In this document: positions 1 through 12,070 of the stretch, one piece after another
Layout: every line of letters begins with the position of its first letter
Position numbering within the stretch: the first letter of the stretch is position 1
DNA from: Mesorhizobium ventifaucium
GTDB taxonomy: Bacteria > Pseudomonadota > Alphaproteobacteria > Rhizobiales > Rhizobiaceae
Reading direction: 5' to 3'
Length of the DNA: 64,000 nt
NCBI RefSeq assembly: GCF_935822925.1
Contig: NZ_CAKXZS010000011.1
Location: forward strand, 455,902 to 519,901
Position numbers and translations under genes: made by a program
The notes under the pieces: generated by a model
Database searches by the model: none
What the model was told of the DNA's origin: nothing
What the model saw: only the letters and a program-made list of their open reading frames with translations

Positions 1-1
1 A

Positions 2-202
2 AAATTCCGCTTTACTTCCGATATCGATAGCTATGTGAACTGGACGCTGCTGCATTGCCGCGCACATGATGCGTTTGCGTGGCAGGCTGAAGAGGCAGCC
101 GACTGGCATCGGCCCTATGAGGGTTGGCCGGGTACACGCTACGAGGCGAAAGCCGTTCGCGAAGGCCGTCGGCCGGCCTATCTTACCTTCGTCCGAAGAT
201 AG
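2..202 (+). CDS. trmB: tRNA (guanine-N7-)-methyltransferase, C-terminal end only
   Basis: The window opens inside this gene; 66 codons are visible before the TAG stop. The translated tail contains [13 protein letters not shown], then [21 protein letters not shown], which matches the conserved end of TrmB, where the T-R-Y-E motif helps hold the substrate guanosine. TrmB methylates G46 in the tRNA variable loop using SAM. It lies upstream of rimP-nusA, the usual rhizobial order. The start and the SAM-binding motifs lie outside the window, so identity rests on the C-terminal motif alone. Confidence 0.85.
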   Translation, partial: KFRFTSDIDSYVNWTLLHCRAHDAFAWQAEEAADWHRPYEGWPGTRYEAKAVREGRRPAYLTFVRR

Positions 203-287
203 GCATACTTCGTTAAGCATCGCGCATCGCGCATCGCGCTTTGCCGTCGACGAGGACCAAAGATGTCCTCGCCCTGCGTCGCCGGTC

Positions 288-452
288 TTAGAAGCGGCCG
301 ATCTTGTCGAAGGCGACCGGATCCATGCCAAGATTGCGCAGATCGCGCGCGCGCGGCTTGCGGCCGGTTTCGACGGCGTGTGAAGCGGCGACGGCGCTGC
401 CGAACACGGTGAAGAAATCGCCGATGGCCGAGAAAACCTTGCGGTTGGTCAT
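288..452 (-). CDS. Small hypothetical protein, 54 aa
   Basis: I do not recognise a family with certainty. The start ATG at 452 is preceded by an AGGCGAAAGGG stretch that fits a ribosome binding site, and this start is preferred over longer readings that run into the rimP leader. The product is basic: a hydrophobic N-terminal part (VFSAIGDFFTVFGSAVAASHA) and a C-terminal RARDLRNLGMDP segment, which loosely recalls short DUF1127-like proteins with an R-D-L-x-x-L-G-M/L ending. It stands alone, opposite in strand to its neighbours trmB and rimP. Confidence 0.6.
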   Translation of the reverse strand: MTNRKVFSAIGDFFTVFGSAVAASHAVETGRKPRARDLRNLGMDPVAFDKIGRF

Positions 453-625
453 GATTATGCCCTTTCGCCTGCTGCGATGGCTGATTGAATTTGTGCAGCG
501 CAACATAAATAGGCGCGTATTGCCTGATATCACAGGGCCGTTGCCGCATGGCCGCCATGCGCCCTGTGCAACGCTGCCGCCCCCGACACTTTCGCCATAC
601 CCTGCATCATACCCTGCATGCGGAC

Positions 626-654
626 TTGAAACGACGGCCGCGATCGTCTATATC
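626..654 (+). promoter_or_regulatory. Sigma-70-type promoter for the rimP-nusA operon
   Basis: A TTGAAA hexamer at 626-631 and a TATATC hexamer at 649-654 are separated by exactly 17 bp. Transcription would begin near 661, about 90 nt before rimP. No other gene on this strand lies between, so the operon rimP-nusA-ylxR-infB is the likely target. Confidence 0.55.
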
Positions 655-681
655 AAGCTCAAATTCTTGGTCGGTATGGCG

Positions 682-714
682 AAGAGTGGGTCCACCCGGT
701 CCCGCTCTTTTTTG
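682..714 (+). terminator. Intrinsic terminator or attenuator in the rimP leader
   Basis: AGAGTGGG (683-690) pairs with CCCGCTCT (701-708) through one G-U pair, around a 10-nt loop, and is followed directly by an uninterrupted run of T to 713. The structure lies between the candidate promoter and the rimP start codon, so it would stop most transcripts of the operon unless read through. It could instead terminate leftward-running trmB readthrough. Confidence 0.6.
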
Positions 715-749
715 TTAGCTTCCGGCCGCCGTGAAGCGACAGGAATAGA

Positions 750-1406
750 ATGACGGCAACCGTACCCCACAGCGACGATCGCATCATCCGCGAAAGCGGC
801 ATCGATGCGCGCATCGCGCTGATCGTGCAGCCGGTGCTGCGTGCCATCGGCTTCCGACTTGTCAGGGTGCATCTGACGGGCCAGAACGGGCTGACGCTGC
901 AGATCATGGCCGAACGCGAGGATGGCACCATGACCGTCGAGGACTGCGAAGAGGTCAGCCGGGCGGTGTCGCCGGCGCTCGATGTCGATGATCCGATCGA
1001 AAAGGCGTATCATCTCGAAGTGTCGTCGCCGGGAATCGACCGGCCACTGGTCCGCAAGTCGGATTTCGCGACCTGGACGGGTCATCTGGTGAAGATGGAA
1101 ACCTCGGTCCTCGTCGCCGACCGCAAGCGCTTCAAGGGCAAGATCGCCGAGAGCGACGCGGACGGCGTGCTGATCGAGCGCGACAAGGCCGCCTATGGCG
1201 AACAGCCGACGGTGCGCGTGCCCTACGATGCGATTGCCGAAGCACGGCTGATCCTGACCGACGACCTTATCCGCGACGCGTTGTCGAAGGACAACAGGGC
1301 GCGCAAGGAAGCCAAGAAGCGCCGCGACGAGCCCGAAGACGCGCCAGAGGGCGTAGAAGAGGGTGTAGAAGCGGGCGCGGAAGATGAAACCGAACAGAAA
1401 ATGTGA
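750..1406 (+). CDS. rimP: Ribosome maturation factor RimP
   Basis: RimP binds the 30S precursor in the cytoplasm and helps late assembly of the small subunit. The 218-aa product has the typical N-terminal alpha/beta domain ([19 protein letters not shown]), the signature [13 protein letters not shown] at about residues 90-102, and a C-terminal SH3-like barrel. An acidic and lysine-rich tail (from about residue 185) is longer than in enteric RimP but common in rhizobia. It is the first gene of the nusA-infB operon and is preceded by a promoter and an attenuator-like hairpin. Confidence 0.95.
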   Translation: MTATVPHSDDRIIRESGIDARIALIVQPVLRAIGFRLVRVHLTGQNGLTLQIMAEREDGTMTVEDCEEVSRAVSPALDVDDPIEKAYHLEVSSPGIDRPLVRKSDFATWTGHLVKMETSVLVADRKRFKGKIAESDADGVLIERDKAAYGEQPTVRVPYDAIAEARLILTDDLIRDALSKDNRARKEAKKRRDEPEDAPEGVEEGVEAGAEDETEQKM

Positions 1407-1454
1407 TTGGGCTGCCGGGCGCAAAGGCTCGGCAACAAGCTCGGGAGAAAAAAG

Positions 1455-3050
1455 ATGGTTGTAAGCGCAAACAGGCTTGAACTGCTGCAGATCGCCGATG
1501 CGGTCGCGCGTGAGAAGTCGATCGACAAGTCAATCGTCATCGCGGCTATGGCCGATGCGATCCAGAAGGCGGCGCGCTCGCGCTATGGCCAAGAAACCAA
1601 CATCCGTGCCGACATCAATCCGAATACCGGCGAGATGAAGCTGCAGCGGCTGATGGAAGTGGTCGAGAAGGTCGACGATTATGCGACGCAGATCGCCATT
1701 TCCTCGGCGCGTGAGCGCAATCCCGACGCTCAGCTCGGCGACTTCATTGCCGAACAGCTGCCGCCGATGGATTTCGGCCGCATCGCCGCCCAGTCGGCCA
1801 AGCAGGTCATCGTGCAGAAGGTGCGCGAGGCCGAGCGTGACCGCCAGTACGACGAGTACAAGGACCGTATCGGCGAGATCGTCAACGGCACTGTCAAACG
1901 TGTCGAATACGGCAACGTCATCGTCGATCTCGGCCGCGGCGAGGCGATCATCCGCCGCGACGAACTGATCCCGCGCGAAAACTACAAATATGGCGATCGC
2001 GTCCGCGCCTATGTCTATGATGTGCGCCGCGAGCAGCGCGGTCCGCAGATCTTCCTGTCTCGTACCCATCCGCAGTTCATGGCGAAGCTGTTCACCATGG
2101 AAGTGCCGGAAATCTACGACGGGATCATCGAGATCAAGTCGGTCGCCCGCGATCCCGGTTCGCGCGCCAAGATCGCCGTCATCTCGCGTGACAGTTCCAT
2201 CGATCCGGTCGGCGCCTGCGTCGGCATGCGCGGCAGCCGCGTTCAGGCGGTGGTCGGCGAATTGCAGGGCGAGAAGATCGACATCATTCCGTGGTCGCCT
2301 TCGGCCGCTTCCTTCATCGTCAACGCACTGCAGCCGGCGGAAGTCGCCAAGGTCGTGCTCGACGAGGACGCCGAACGCATCGAGGTCGTGGTGCCGGACG
2401 ACCAGCTGTCGCTGGCCATCGGCCGCCGCGGCCAGAACGTCCGCCTCGCCTCGCAGCTCACCGGCTGGGATATCGACATCCTGACCGAGCAGGAAGAGAG
2501 CGAGCGCCGCCAGAAGGAGTTCGTCGAACGCTCGGCGCTGTTCATGGATGCGCTCAACGTCGACGAGATGGTCGGCCAGGTGCTCGCCTCGGAAGGCTTC
2601 ACCAGCGTCGAGGAAGTCGCCTATGTCGATGCCGACGAGATCGCGTCGATCGACGGCTTCGACGAGGACACCGCGTCGGAAATCCAGGCCCGCGCCCGCG
2701 AATATCTGGAGAAGATCGAAGCCGAGCATGACGAGAAACGCAAGGCGTTGGGCGTCAAGGACGAGTTGCGTGATATTCCAGGCGTGACCACCGCCATGAT
2801 GGTGACGCTCGGCGAAGACGGCGTGAAGACGATCGAGGATTTCGCCGGCTATGCGGCCGATGACCTGACCGGCTGGAAGGAACGCAAGGACGGCGAGACG
2901 AAGGTATTCCCGGGTGTGCTCGCCAATCACGGCGTGTCGCGGGCCGATGCCGAGCAGATGGTTCTGGCTGCCCGCCTCAAGGCCGGCTGGATCACCGAAG
3001 ACGAGCTTGCAGCCGAAGACGTGCCGGCTGACGAAGCCGTTGGTGCGTGA
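1455..3050 (+). CDS. nusA: Transcription termination/antitermination protein NusA
   Basis: NusA binds RNA polymerase and nascent RNA and modulates pausing, termination and antitermination. The 531-aa protein has an N-terminal polymerase-binding domain, an S1 domain starting near residue 137 ([21 protein letters not shown] region), two KH domains ([29 protein letters not shown]), and C-terminal helix-hairpin-helix repeats. The ATG at 1455 is chosen because GGGAGAAAAAAG precedes it; a TTG 16 codons upstream has no such site. It follows rimP by 48 nt in the same operon. Confidence 0.97.
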   Translation: MVVSANRLELLQIADAVAREKSIDKSIVIAAMADAIQKAARSRYGQETNIRADINPNTGEMKLQRLMEVVEKVDDYATQIAISSARERNPDAQLGDFIAEQLPPMDFGRIAAQSAKQVIVQKVREAERDRQYDEYKDRIGEIVNGTVKRVEYGNVIVDLGRGEAIIRRDELIPRENYKYGDRVRAYVYDVRREQRGPQIFLSRTHPQFMAKLFTMEVPEIYDGIIEIKSVARDPGSRAKIAVISRDSSIDPVGACVGMRGSRVQAVVGELQGEKIDIIPWSPSAASFIVNALQPAEVAKVVLDEDAERIEVVVPDDQLSLAIGRRGQNVRLASQLTGWDIDILTEQEESERRQKEFVERSALFMDALNVDEMVGQVLASEGFTSVEEVAYVDADEIASIDGFDEDTASEIQARAREYLEKIEAEHDEKRKALGVKDELRDIPGVTTAMMVTLGEDGVKTIEDFAGYAADDLTGWKERKDGETKVFPGVLANHGVSRADAEQMVLAARLKAGWITEDELAAEDVPADEAVGA

Positions 3051-3088
3051 GGTGAAACCGCATCGCACACAAACCGCCCTTGGACGAG

Positions 3089-3739
3089 ATGAACGATCGC
3101 ACTTGCATCGTCACGCGCAGACAGGCCGAACCGGATGAACTGATCCGTTTCGTCGTCGGCCCGGATTCGGGCGTCGTTCCGGATATTAAGAAAAACCTGC
3201 CCGGCCGCGGTTGCTGGGTGACTGCCGACCGCCTACATATCGACAAGGCGGCAGCGAAAAACCTGTTCGCTCGCGCCTTCAAGGCGCAGGTGACCGTGCC
3301 GACCGATCTCGGCGGCATGGTCGACGGGCTGCTTTCCAGATACGCTCTGGGCATGCTCGGTCTTGCCCGCAAGGCAGGTGCGATCGCGCTCGGCGCCACT
3401 AAGGTCGAGAGCGCGGTGCGTGGTGGGCTGGCGCTTTTCGTGTTGCATGCGACCGAGGCGTCAGATGACGGCGTCCGCAAGATCAGCCAGGCGCGACGGG
3501 CAACCGTCCACCTCGGCGGCCCCGCCATCCCTGCCTACAAACTTTTCTCCAAGGCCGAGTTGAGCTTGGCATTGGGGGGTACAAATGTGATACATGCTGC
3601 CGTTCTCGCGGGAGACGCGGGCAGGGCGGTCCAGAAGCGCATGGTTGCGCTCGACCGGTATCGGGGCGGTTCCCCGGACGATCTGGCAATGCTTGCGGCC
3701 GTTGCTGACGAAGATGATGCCGCAGAGGATGTGGAATGA
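3089..3739 (+). CDS. YlxR (DUF448) - L7Ae-like RNA-binding fusion protein
   Basis: The N-terminal part (about residues 1-85) is a YlxR/DUF448 domain with RTCIVTRR and the GRGCWV motif; the rest resembles the L7Ae/L30e/YlxQ fold ([21 protein letters not shown]). In Firmicutes these are two separate genes, ylxR and ylxQ, in the nusA-infB operon, so this is a fusion in the same context. YlxR proteins bind RNA and influence transcription, but the exact role here is unknown. The ATG at 3089 is preferred; a TTG at 3080 is possible. The stop overlaps the infB start. Confidence 0.85.
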   Translation: MNDRTCIVTRRQAEPDELIRFVVGPDSGVVPDIKKNLPGRGCWVTADRLHIDKAAAKNLFARAFKAQVTVPTDLGGMVDGLLSRYALGMLGLARKAGAIALGATKVESAVRGGLALFVLHATEASDDGVRKISQARRATVHLGGPAIPAYKLFSKAELSLALGGTNVIHAAVLAGDAGRAVQKRMVALDRYRGGSPDDLAMLAAVADEDDAAEDVE

Positions 3740-6303
3740 ACGATACGAAATCGGGCGACGACAAGACGCTGAGTGTTACGCCGAAGAAGACCTTGACGCT
3801 GAAGCGCCCCGGTACGGAGCAGGGCACCGTGCGCCAGAGCTTCTCGCATGGCCGCACCAAGGCGGTCGTGGTTGAGACCAAGAAGCGCAAGTTCTCGCTG
3901 CCCGGCGACAAGCCGGAGCCGGCCGCTGCCCCTGTGTCCGTCTTCACTCCGAAGCCGCAGGTCGCGGCAGCGCCGGTTGTGCAGGAAGCGCCCAAGGCGC
4001 CGCCGCCTCCGCCGCCGGTCGAACGCGGCGGCATGGTGCTGAACGAATTGTCGCGCAATGAGATGGAGGCGCGCCGCCGGGCTCTTGAGGGTTCAAAGGT
4101 GCGCGATGTCGAAGATCGCCAGCGCGCCATCGAAGAGGCCAAGCGCCGCGCCGAGGATGAAGAGCGCCGCCGTCGCGAGCGCGAGGAATCCGCGCGCCGC
4201 CAGGCCGAGGAAGAAGCCCGGCTGCAGGCCGAGGCCGAGTCCCGCCGGCGTGCCGAGGAAGAGGCGCGCCGCCGCGCGCCGCTGGCCGCCGAACTGGCGA
4301 CAGTCGACGACGAGGACGTCAAGCCGAAGCGGATCGGCGCCGGTGCCCCGGTGCGCCGTCCGGTCACGCCCGAAGTGGCGCGTCCAGCCAAGCCGACCAA
4401 GGGCGAGGAAGATCGCCGCCGCGGCAAGCTGACGCTGAATGCCGCACTTTCCGATGAGGATGCGCGTGCGCGTTCGCTGTCGTCGATGCGTCGGCGCCAG
4501 GAGAAATTCAAGCGCGCGCTGCATAATGAACCGCGCGAGAAAGTCATGCGCGAAGTGATACTGCCCGAAACCATCACCATCCAGGAACTGGCGCAGCGCA
4601 TGTCCGAGCGCGCCGTCGATGTGGTCAAGTTCTTCATGAAACAAGGCCAGATCCTGAAGCCGGGCGACGTCATCGACGCCGACACGGCCGAGCTGGTCGC
4701 TACCGAATTCGGCCACACAGTTCGCCGCGTCGCCGAGTCCGACATCGAGGAAGGCCTGTTCAACATCGCCGATCGCCCCGAGGATCTCGAGCCGCGTCCG
4801 CCGGTGGTGACCATCATGGGCCATGTCGACCACGGCAAGACGTCGCTGCTCGACGCCATCCGCAATGCCAATGTCGTATCCGGCGAAGCCGGCGGCATCA
4901 CCCAGCATATCGGCGCCTATCAGGTCGAGAAGAACGGTCACAAGATCACCTTCATCGACACGCCCGGCCACGCCGCCTTCACGGCGATGCGCGCCCGTGG
5001 CGCTCAGGCGACCGACATCGCCATCCTCGTCGTGGCGGCCGACGACAGCGTGATGCCGCAGACGATCGAATCGATCAGCCATGCCAAGGCGGCTGGCGTT
5101 CCGATCATTGTGGCGATCAACAAGATCGACAAGCATGACGCCGATCCGCAGAAGGTACGTTCTGAACTGCTGCGCCATGAAGTCTTCGTCGAATCGATGG
5201 GCGGCGAGGTGCTGGACGTCGAAGTCTCGGCGACCAAGGGCATTAATCTCGACAAGCTGCTCGAAGCGATCCTGCTGCAGGCCGAAATCCTCGACCTGAA
5301 GGCCAATCCGGACCGCACCGCCGAGGGCGTCGTCATCGAAGCCCAGCTCGACAAGGGCCGCGGCCCCGTCGCCACGGTGCTGGTCCAGACCGGCACGCTG
5401 ATGCCTGGCGACATCCTCGTTGCCGGCAACGAATGGGGCCGGGTGCGCGCGCTGGTCAACGACCGCGGCGGGCAGATCAAGGAAGCGCCGCCGGCTATGC
5501 CGGTGGAAGTGCTCGGTTTGCAGGGAACCCCGCAGGCCGGCGACCGCTTCGCCGTCGTCAACAACGAGGCCCGCGCCCGCGAGATCACCGAATATCGCCA
5601 GCGTCTGGCGCGTGAGAAGGCGGTGGCCAAGCATGCCGGCCAGCGCGGCTCGCTCGAACAGATGATGTCGCAACTGCAGACGAGCGGCCTGAAGGAATTC
5701 CCGCTGGTCATCAAGGGCGACGTGCAGGGCTCGATCGAGGCAATCAGCGCGGCGCTGGACAAGCTCGGCACCGACGAGGTGCGTGCGCGCATCGTTCATG
5801 CCGGCGCCGGCGGCATCACCGAAAGCGATGTGTCGCTGGCGGAAACCTCGGGTGCCGCAATCATCGGCTTCAACGTTCGCGCCAATGTGCAGGCGCGTGC
5901 GGCGGCCGCGGCTGCAGGTATCGAGATCCGCTACTACTCGATCATCTACAACCTCGTGGATGACGTGAAGGCGGCGCTGTCCGGCCTGCTGTCGCCGGAG
6001 CGTCGCGAGACCTTCATCGGCAATGCCGAGATCCTCGAGATCTTCGACATCACCAAGGTCGGCAAGATCGCCGGCTGCCGTGTCACCGAAGGCAAGGTCG
6101 AGCGCGGTGCGGGCGTTCGCCTGATCCGCGACAACGTCGTCATCCACGAAGGCACGCTGAAGACGCTGAAGCGCTTCAAGGACGAAGTTGCGGAGGTTCC
6201 GGGTGGCCAGGAATGCGGCATGGCCTTCCAGAACTACGAAGACATGCGCGTCGGCGACGTCATCGAGTGCTTCCGCGTCGAGATGGTGACCAGGACGCTC
6301 TGA
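3736..6303 (+). CDS. infB: Translation initiation factor IF-2
   Basis: IF-2 is the GTPase that brings fMet-tRNA to the 30S subunit and promotes 50S joining. The 855-aa protein has a long charged N-terminal region rich in Arg, Glu and Ala (about residues 110-190, a probable long helix), an IF2_N domain near 275-330, and the G domain from about 355 with [16 protein letters not shown] and NKID motifs, followed by the beta-barrel domains and C-terminal tRNA-binding domain. Its ATG overlaps the preceding stop as ATGA, pointing to translational coupling with the ylxR fusion. Confidence 0.98.
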   Translation: MNDTKSGDDKTLSVTPKKTLTLKRPGTEQGTVRQSFSHGRTKAVVVETKKRKFSLPGDKPEPAAAPVSVFTPKPQVAAAPVVQEAPKAPPPPPPVERGGMVLNELSRNEMEARRRALEGSKVRDVEDRQRAIEEAKRRAEDEERRRREREESARRQAEEEARLQAEAESRRRAEEEARRRAPLAAELATVDDEDVKPKRIGAGAPVRRPVTPEVARPAKPTKGEEDRRRGKLTLNAALSDEDARARSLSSMRRRQEKFKRALHNEPREKVMREVILPETITIQELAQRMSERAVDVVKFFMKQGQILKPGDVIDADTAELVATEFGHTVRRVAESDIEEGLFNIADRPEDLEPRPPVVTIMGHVDHGKTSLLDAIRNANVVSGEAGGITQHIGAYQVEKNGHKITFIDTPGHAAFTAMRARGAQATDIAILVVAADDSVMPQTIESISHAKAAGVPIIVAINKIDKHDADPQKVRSELLRHEVFVESMGGEVLDVEVSATKGINLDKLLEAILLQAEILDLKANPDRTAEGVVIEAQLDKGRGPVATVLVQTGTLMPGDILVAGNEWGRVRALVNDRGGQIKEAPPAMPVEVLGLQGTPQAGDRFAVVNNEARAREITEYRQRLAREKAVAKHAGQRGSLEQMMSQLQTSGLKEFPLVIKGDVQGSIEAISAALDKLGTDEVRARIVHAGAGGITESDVSLAETSGAAIIGFNVRANVQARAAAAAAGIEIRYYSIIYNLVDDVKAALSGLLSPERRETFIGNAEILEIFDITKVGKIAGCRVTEGKVERGAGVRLIRDNVVIHEGTLKTLKRFKDEVAEVPGGQECGMAFQNYEDMRVGDVIECFRVEMVTRTL

Positions 6304-6354
6304 GTTCGAGTATTCCGGGCCAAACCGGGCGGTGGTCGAAAGGCCGCCGCCTAA

Positions 6355-6456
6355 ACCATGATCCGAAAAGTGGAATCCGGTTTTCGGAGAAGATCATGGT
6401 CAATCAAAAAGATAGAGCCTGATCCATCCGATTCATATCGGATGGATCAGGCTCTA
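6355..6456. repeat. Two-module mosaic palindromic intergenic repeat between infB and rbfA
   Basis: Module one, 6355-6400, begins with ACCATGATC and ends with its exact reverse complement, and has an inner CCGAAAA/TTTTCGG pair. Module two, 6413-6456, is a perfect 20-bp inverted repeat (6413-6432 and 6437-6456) around the loop TCAT. Both resemble the short palindromic mosaic elements scattered between genes in Rhizobiales genomes. The element lies within a same-strand gene run, so it would form strong hairpins in the infB-rbfA mRNA. Confidence 0.85.
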
Positions 6457-6517
6457 AAGCATATGAGACATGCGGCACGGTCCCATCCCGCGCCTCATGA
6501 TTTCAGGATAGAGAAAA

Positions 6518-6955
6518 ATGCCGCGTTCAACCACGTCAGGTCCATCCCAGCGCATGCTTCGCGTTGGCGAGCAGGTGCGTCATGCGCTGTCGGAAACCTT
6601 GCAGCGTGGCGAGATCCTCGATCCGTTGATCGAGAATTCGGTGGTTTCGGTCTCGGAAGTACGCATGTCGCCCGATCTGAAGATCGCCACCGCTTTCGTC
6701 TCGCCGCTTGGCGCCAGTGATGCCGATGGGGTGGTCGAGGCGCTCAACAAGCATGCGAAATTCGTGCGCGGCCGCGTTTCCGGCGCGCTCCGGCAGATGA
6801 AGTACATGCCGGAATTCCGCTTCCGGCTCGACACCAGCTACGACAATTTCCAGAAGATCAACGAATTGTTGCACTCGCCCGAAGTGGCGCGCGATCTCGG
6901 CCCCGACGCCCAGATCGGCGTCCAGAACAAAGACAACGACAAGGACGAAAAATAG
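6518..6955 (+). CDS. rbfA: 30S ribosome-binding factor RbfA
   Basis: RbfA binds free 30S subunits and helps mature the 5' end of 16S rRNA. The 145-aa product has the single KH-like fold of the family, with [21 protein letters not shown] near the N terminus, the [20 protein letters not shown] segment, and [15 protein letters not shown] with the kinked-helix region. An AGGA site lies 9-12 nt upstream of the ATG. Its TAG stop shares one base with the GTG start of truB, showing tight coupling. It is separated from infB by a repeat element. Confidence 0.95.
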   Translation: MPRSTTSGPSQRMLRVGEQVRHALSETLQRGEILDPLIENSVVSVSEVRMSPDLKIATAFVSPLGASDADGVVEALNKHAKFVRGRVSGALRQMKYMPEFRFRLDTSYDNFQKINELLHSPEVARDLGPDAQIGVQNKDNDKDEK

Positions 6956-7923
6956 TGGCGCGTCGCGGCAAGAAGAAGGGTCGGCCGATCTCCGGCTGGC
7001 TGGTGCTGGACAAACCCGTCGGCATGGGTTCGACCGAAGCCGTCTCCAAGATCAAATGGCTGTTCCAGGCGGAAAAGGCCGGCCATGCTGGCACGCTCGA
7101 TCCGCTCGCTTCCGGCATGCTGCCGATCGCGCTCGGAGAAGCGACCAAGACCGTGCCCTATGTCCAGGATGGCGCCAAGGTCTACCGCTTCACCGTTGCC
7201 TGGGGTGAGGAGCGTTCGACCGATGACCTCGAAGGTCCGGTGACGAAAAGCTCCGACCAGCGTCCGGCTGAAGCCGATGTGCTTTTGCTGATGCCGAAAT
7301 ACACCGGCGTCATCATGCAGACGCCGCCGCAATTTTCGGCCATCAAGATCGCAGGCGAGCGCGCCTATGACCTTGCCCGCGACGGCGCGACGGTCGACAT
7401 TCCGGCGCGGGAAGTCGAGATCGGCCGCATCGACCTGATCGAGCACAATGCTGACAGCAGCATTTTCGAGGTCGAATGCGGCAAGGGCACCTATGTCCGC
7501 TCGCTGGCCCGCGACTTGGGCCGCGATCTCGGCTGTTTCGGTCACATCGCCGAACTGCGCCGGATCGAGGTCGAGCCGTTCACGCAGGAAGACTTGGTCA
7601 CCATCGCCGAGCTGGAAGCCGCCCGCTTCGGCGAACAGGGCGACGAAGGTTCGGATTCAGCGGGCGCGGTGGATTCGCCGGTCGACTTCGATGCCATCGA
7701 CGCGTTTTTGGTCGACACATCAGCCGCGCTCGACTGCCTGCCGCAGATCGCGATCAGCGACGACGCGGCAACAAAGATCCGCCTCGGCAATCCGGTCATC
7801 ATCCGTGGCCGCGACGCGCCGGTGGAAGCTGAGGAAGCCTGCGCTACGGCGCGCGGCAAGCTGGTCGCCATCGGCGCCATCGAGCAAGGCATGTTCAAGC
7901 CGAAGCGGGTCTTTGCCGGGTGA
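6955..7923 (+). CDS. truB: tRNA pseudouridine(55) synthase TruB
   Basis: TruB makes pseudouridine 55 in the T loop of tRNAs. The 322-aa protein carries the family motif [22 protein letters not shown] near residue 43, whose Asp is the catalytic nucleophile, plus [15 protein letters not shown] and [12 protein letters not shown]. The C-terminal part after about 235 is acidic and then PUA-like. The start is GTG at 6955, overlapping the rbfA stop by one base; upstream AAGGACGAAAA can act as the binding site. Confidence 0.95.
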   Translation: MARRGKKKGRPISGWLVLDKPVGMGSTEAVSKIKWLFQAEKAGHAGTLDPLASGMLPIALGEATKTVPYVQDGAKVYRFTVAWGEERSTDDLEGPVTKSSDQRPAEADVLLLMPKYTGVIMQTPPQFSAIKIAGERAYDLARDGATVDIPAREVEIGRIDLIEHNADSSIFEVECGKGTYVRSLARDLGRDLGCFGHIAELRRIEVEPFTQEDLVTIAELEAARFGEQGDEGSDSAGAVDSPVDFDAIDAFLVDTSAALDCLPQIAISDDAATKIRLGNPVIIRGRDAPVEAEEACATARGKLVAIGAIEQGMFKPKRVFAG

Positions 7924-7966
7924 GTCCCGTCGTCTAATCTCGATCAGAGGTACATTCGAGGGGCAC

Positions 7967-9061
7967 ATGGCAAAGGCCGAGACGATCAAGAAGCGGGCGC
8001 CGGTGACAGCACGGCGGTCGCCGGTCGGCGCATCACCGGGGACACTGATCGCCGACCCTGCGGCGCGGCGCAGCGAACTGCGACGGACACTGATGTCGCC
8101 CGACAAATTCGAGACGATCGAAAATGCCAGCATCGACGACCTGAATGCTCATTGCAACGCATGGCCGGTCATCTGGCTCGATTGCACCGGTCTCGCCAAC
8201 ATCCCACTGATCGAGGAGATCGGCCGGATTTTCAGCCTGCATCCGCTGGCGCTGGAAGACGTCGTCAACACCGGCCAGCGGCCCAAGGTGGATTTCTTCG
8301 AGGACCATGCCTTCGTCGTCGTCAGGATGATCGACGACGTCACCGCGCATCGCTACGAGCAGATCGCGGTCTTCTTCGGCAGGAACTTTGTCGTCACCTT
8401 CCAGGAGCGCGAAGGCGATCCGTTCGATCCTGTGCGCAAGCGCATCGAAAGCTCGATGCCCAACCGGCTGCGCGCACGCGGCGCCGACTATCTCGCCTAT
8501 GCGCTGATCGACGCCATTGTCGACAGCTATTTCCCGCCGATCGAGACTGCCGGCGAATTGGTCGACAGCATCGAGGACCAGATGCTGCGCGCGTCGGACA
8601 AGCACCAGATGCGGCGGCTTCACGAGTTGCGGCGCGACGCCAATGTGCTGAAGGGGGTGCTTTGGCCGATGCGCGACGCGCTGGCGACGCTGATCCGCAA
8701 CGACGTGCCCTATGTGAAGCCCGAGACCAAGATCTTCCTGAACGACACGCTCGATCACTCGCTTCGGCTGATCGAGCTGGTCGAAACCCAGCGCGACATG
8801 CTGACCGGTCTGATCGAGATGCATCTGTCGCTGAGCCAGGCACGCACCAGCGACGTCATCAGCTATCCGACGATCGTCTCGGTGATCTTCATCCCGCTCA
8901 CCTTTCTCGCTGGCGTGTGGGGCATGAATTTCGATCCCGAAGCCTCGCCATGGAACATGCCGGAGCTGAAGGCCCAATACGGGTATCCGGCAGCGCTCGT
9001 GTTCATGGCGCTTGCCGCGCTCGGGCTTGTCGCTTTCTTCAGATGGAAGAAGTGGCTTTAG
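7967..9061 (+). CDS. corA: CorA-family magnesium/divalent cation transporter
   Basis: CorA proteins are pentameric inner-membrane channels for Mg2+ and related ions. The 364-aa product has a large cytoplasmic N-terminal domain and two C-terminal membrane helices; the first ends in the diagnostic GMN motif (LAGVWGMNFDP) and the second (LVFMALAALGLVAFFRW) is followed by the short basic tail KKWL. The ATG at 7967 has GAGGGGCAC just upstream and is preferred to longer readings inside truB. It is 43 nt after truB, so may be co-transcribed, though its function is unrelated to translation. Confidence 0.92.
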   Translation: MAKAETIKKRAPVTARRSPVGASPGTLIADPAARRSELRRTLMSPDKFETIENASIDDLNAHCNAWPVIWLDCTGLANIPLIEEIGRIFSLHPLALEDVVNTGQRPKVDFFEDHAFVVVRMIDDVTAHRYEQIAVFFGRNFVVTFQEREGDPFDPVRKRIESSMPNRLRARGADYLAYALIDAIVDSYFPPIETAGELVDSIEDQMLRASDKHQMRRLHELRRDANVLKGVLWPMRDALATLIRNDVPYVKPETKIFLNDTLDHSLRLIELVETQRDMLTGLIEMHLSLSQARTSDVISYPTIVSVIFIPLTFLAGVWGMNFDPEASPWNMPELKAQYGYPAALVFMALAALGLVAFFRWKKWL

Positions 9062-9243
9062 CCGAAGCGAAATCTTTGTTTGTGCAGCAAAAAGCCAGCT
9101 TGTGAATTGGGCTGGTGTTTTTGCCTGAATTGCACTATATGCGCCGCAGCATCGTGCAATGCCACCTTGCTTGTACCGGCCCCTGCTGGACGACATCCCG
9201 GCCGAGGGCGTCCCGTTTCCTCAAACAGATAAGGAAAAACACG

Positions 9244-9513
9244 ATGTCGATTACTGCCGAGCGCAAGAAGGAATTGATGGGTGAATTCGCAACCGCCAAG
9301 GGCGATACCGGGTCTCCGGAAGTCCAGGTGGCCATCCTTTCCGAGCGCATCAAGAACCTGACCGACCATTTCAAGGACCACAAGAAGGATAACCATTCCC
9401 GCCGTGGTCTGCTTGCGCTCGTCTCCCAACGCCGCAGCCTGCTTGATTATCTCAAGCGCAAGGATGACGCGCGCTACCAGACGCTGATCGAGAAGCTCGG
9501 TCTGCGCCGTTGA
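9244..9513 (+). CDS. rpsO: 30S ribosomal protein S15
   Basis: S15 is a primary 16S rRNA-binding protein and forms a bridge to the 50S subunit. The 89-aa sequence shows the full family pattern: [27 protein letters not shown], the [19 protein letters not shown] rRNA-binding segment and LLDYLKRKD. Length matches the usual 88-89 aa. A TAAGGAAAAACACG leader supplies the binding site. It lies directly before pnp as in most proteobacteria. The 182-nt leader after corA could hold an S15 autoregulatory structure, but I cannot fold it reliably. Confidence 0.98.
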   Translation: MSITAERKKELMGEFATAKGDTGSPEVQVAILSERIKNLTDHFKDHKKDNHSRRGLLALVSQRRSLLDYLKRKDDARYQTLIEKLGLRR

Positions 9514-9519
9514 CGAATT

Positions 9520-9551
9520 GACCGGCGGGTTCTTTCGAGAGCCCGCCGGTC
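9520..9551 (+). terminator. Stable hairpin after rpsO
   Basis: GACCGGCGGGTTCT and AGAGCCCGCCGGTC form a 14-bp stem with one G-U pair, closed by a TTCG tetraloop. No T-run follows, so it may be a transcript-end or RNA-processing hairpin rather than a strong intrinsic terminator. It starts 6 nt after the rpsO stop and lies before pnp. Confidence 0.6.
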
Positions 9552-9588
9552 GCGCATTGGAGCAGTCCATTGCTCTAATGAAGGAAGT

Positions 9589-9690
9589 AGAGCGCCGCGC
9601 ATCGATCTGGACGCGCACATAGGACGCTCTGAAACTTTGAATTTGCGCAAGGCATTTCCGAGAGCCGCGGTTTTCGGGTCATGCGCAAGG
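9589..9690. repeat. Degenerate rhizobial mosaic repeat between rpsO and pnp
   Basis: It starts with AGAGCG and reaches CGCTCT at 9625-9630, an inverted pair around a partly palindromic core, then a GAAACTTTGAAT tail and a second module ending in ATGCGCAAGG. The same order of modules is seen at 12071-12160 (AGAGCG, palindrome, GGCTTTGAAT, second module), so the two are diverged copies of one repeat family on either side of pnp. Confidence 0.65.
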
Positions 9691-9853
9691 CCAGTCGGAT
9701 CGATTGGCCAGACCCGGTTTCGAGATAGCACAGGGCCTTTCGAAACCGCCCATGGACGGTCATGGGGCAGGATTGCAGGATGCTCGCGCGGCAAGCGCCG
9801 ATAACCGAGCTTCCCGTTGTCTTGCCCGTGGCTGCCCGAGAAACGAACCCAAG

Positions 9854-9895
9854 GGAAAGGGGCATTCGCGCACGGTGAACGGCGCGGCCCTTTCC
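9854..9895 (+). promoter_or_regulatory. Probable PNPase autoregulation hairpin in the pnp leader
   Basis: GGAAAGGG (9854-9861) pairs perfectly with CCCTTTCC (9888-9895), and inside it CGCGC (9867-9871) pairs with GCGCG (9882-9886). The structure ends 18 nt before the pnp start codon. In E. coli a leader stem-loop is cut by RNase III and then degraded by PNPase itself; placement here suggests the same logic, which is inference. Confidence 0.5.
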
Positions 9896-9913
9896 GCATA
9901 TGAAGGACAAGAC

Positions 9914-12061
<2,148 letters not shown>

Positions 12062-12070
12062 GCGATTTAG

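Noticed and set aside
4093..6147. Long antisense open frame opposite infB (684 codons)
   Set aside because: Shadow of a GC-rich gene; infB on the plus strand has clear motifs and the antisense frame has low-complexity composition without a family pattern.
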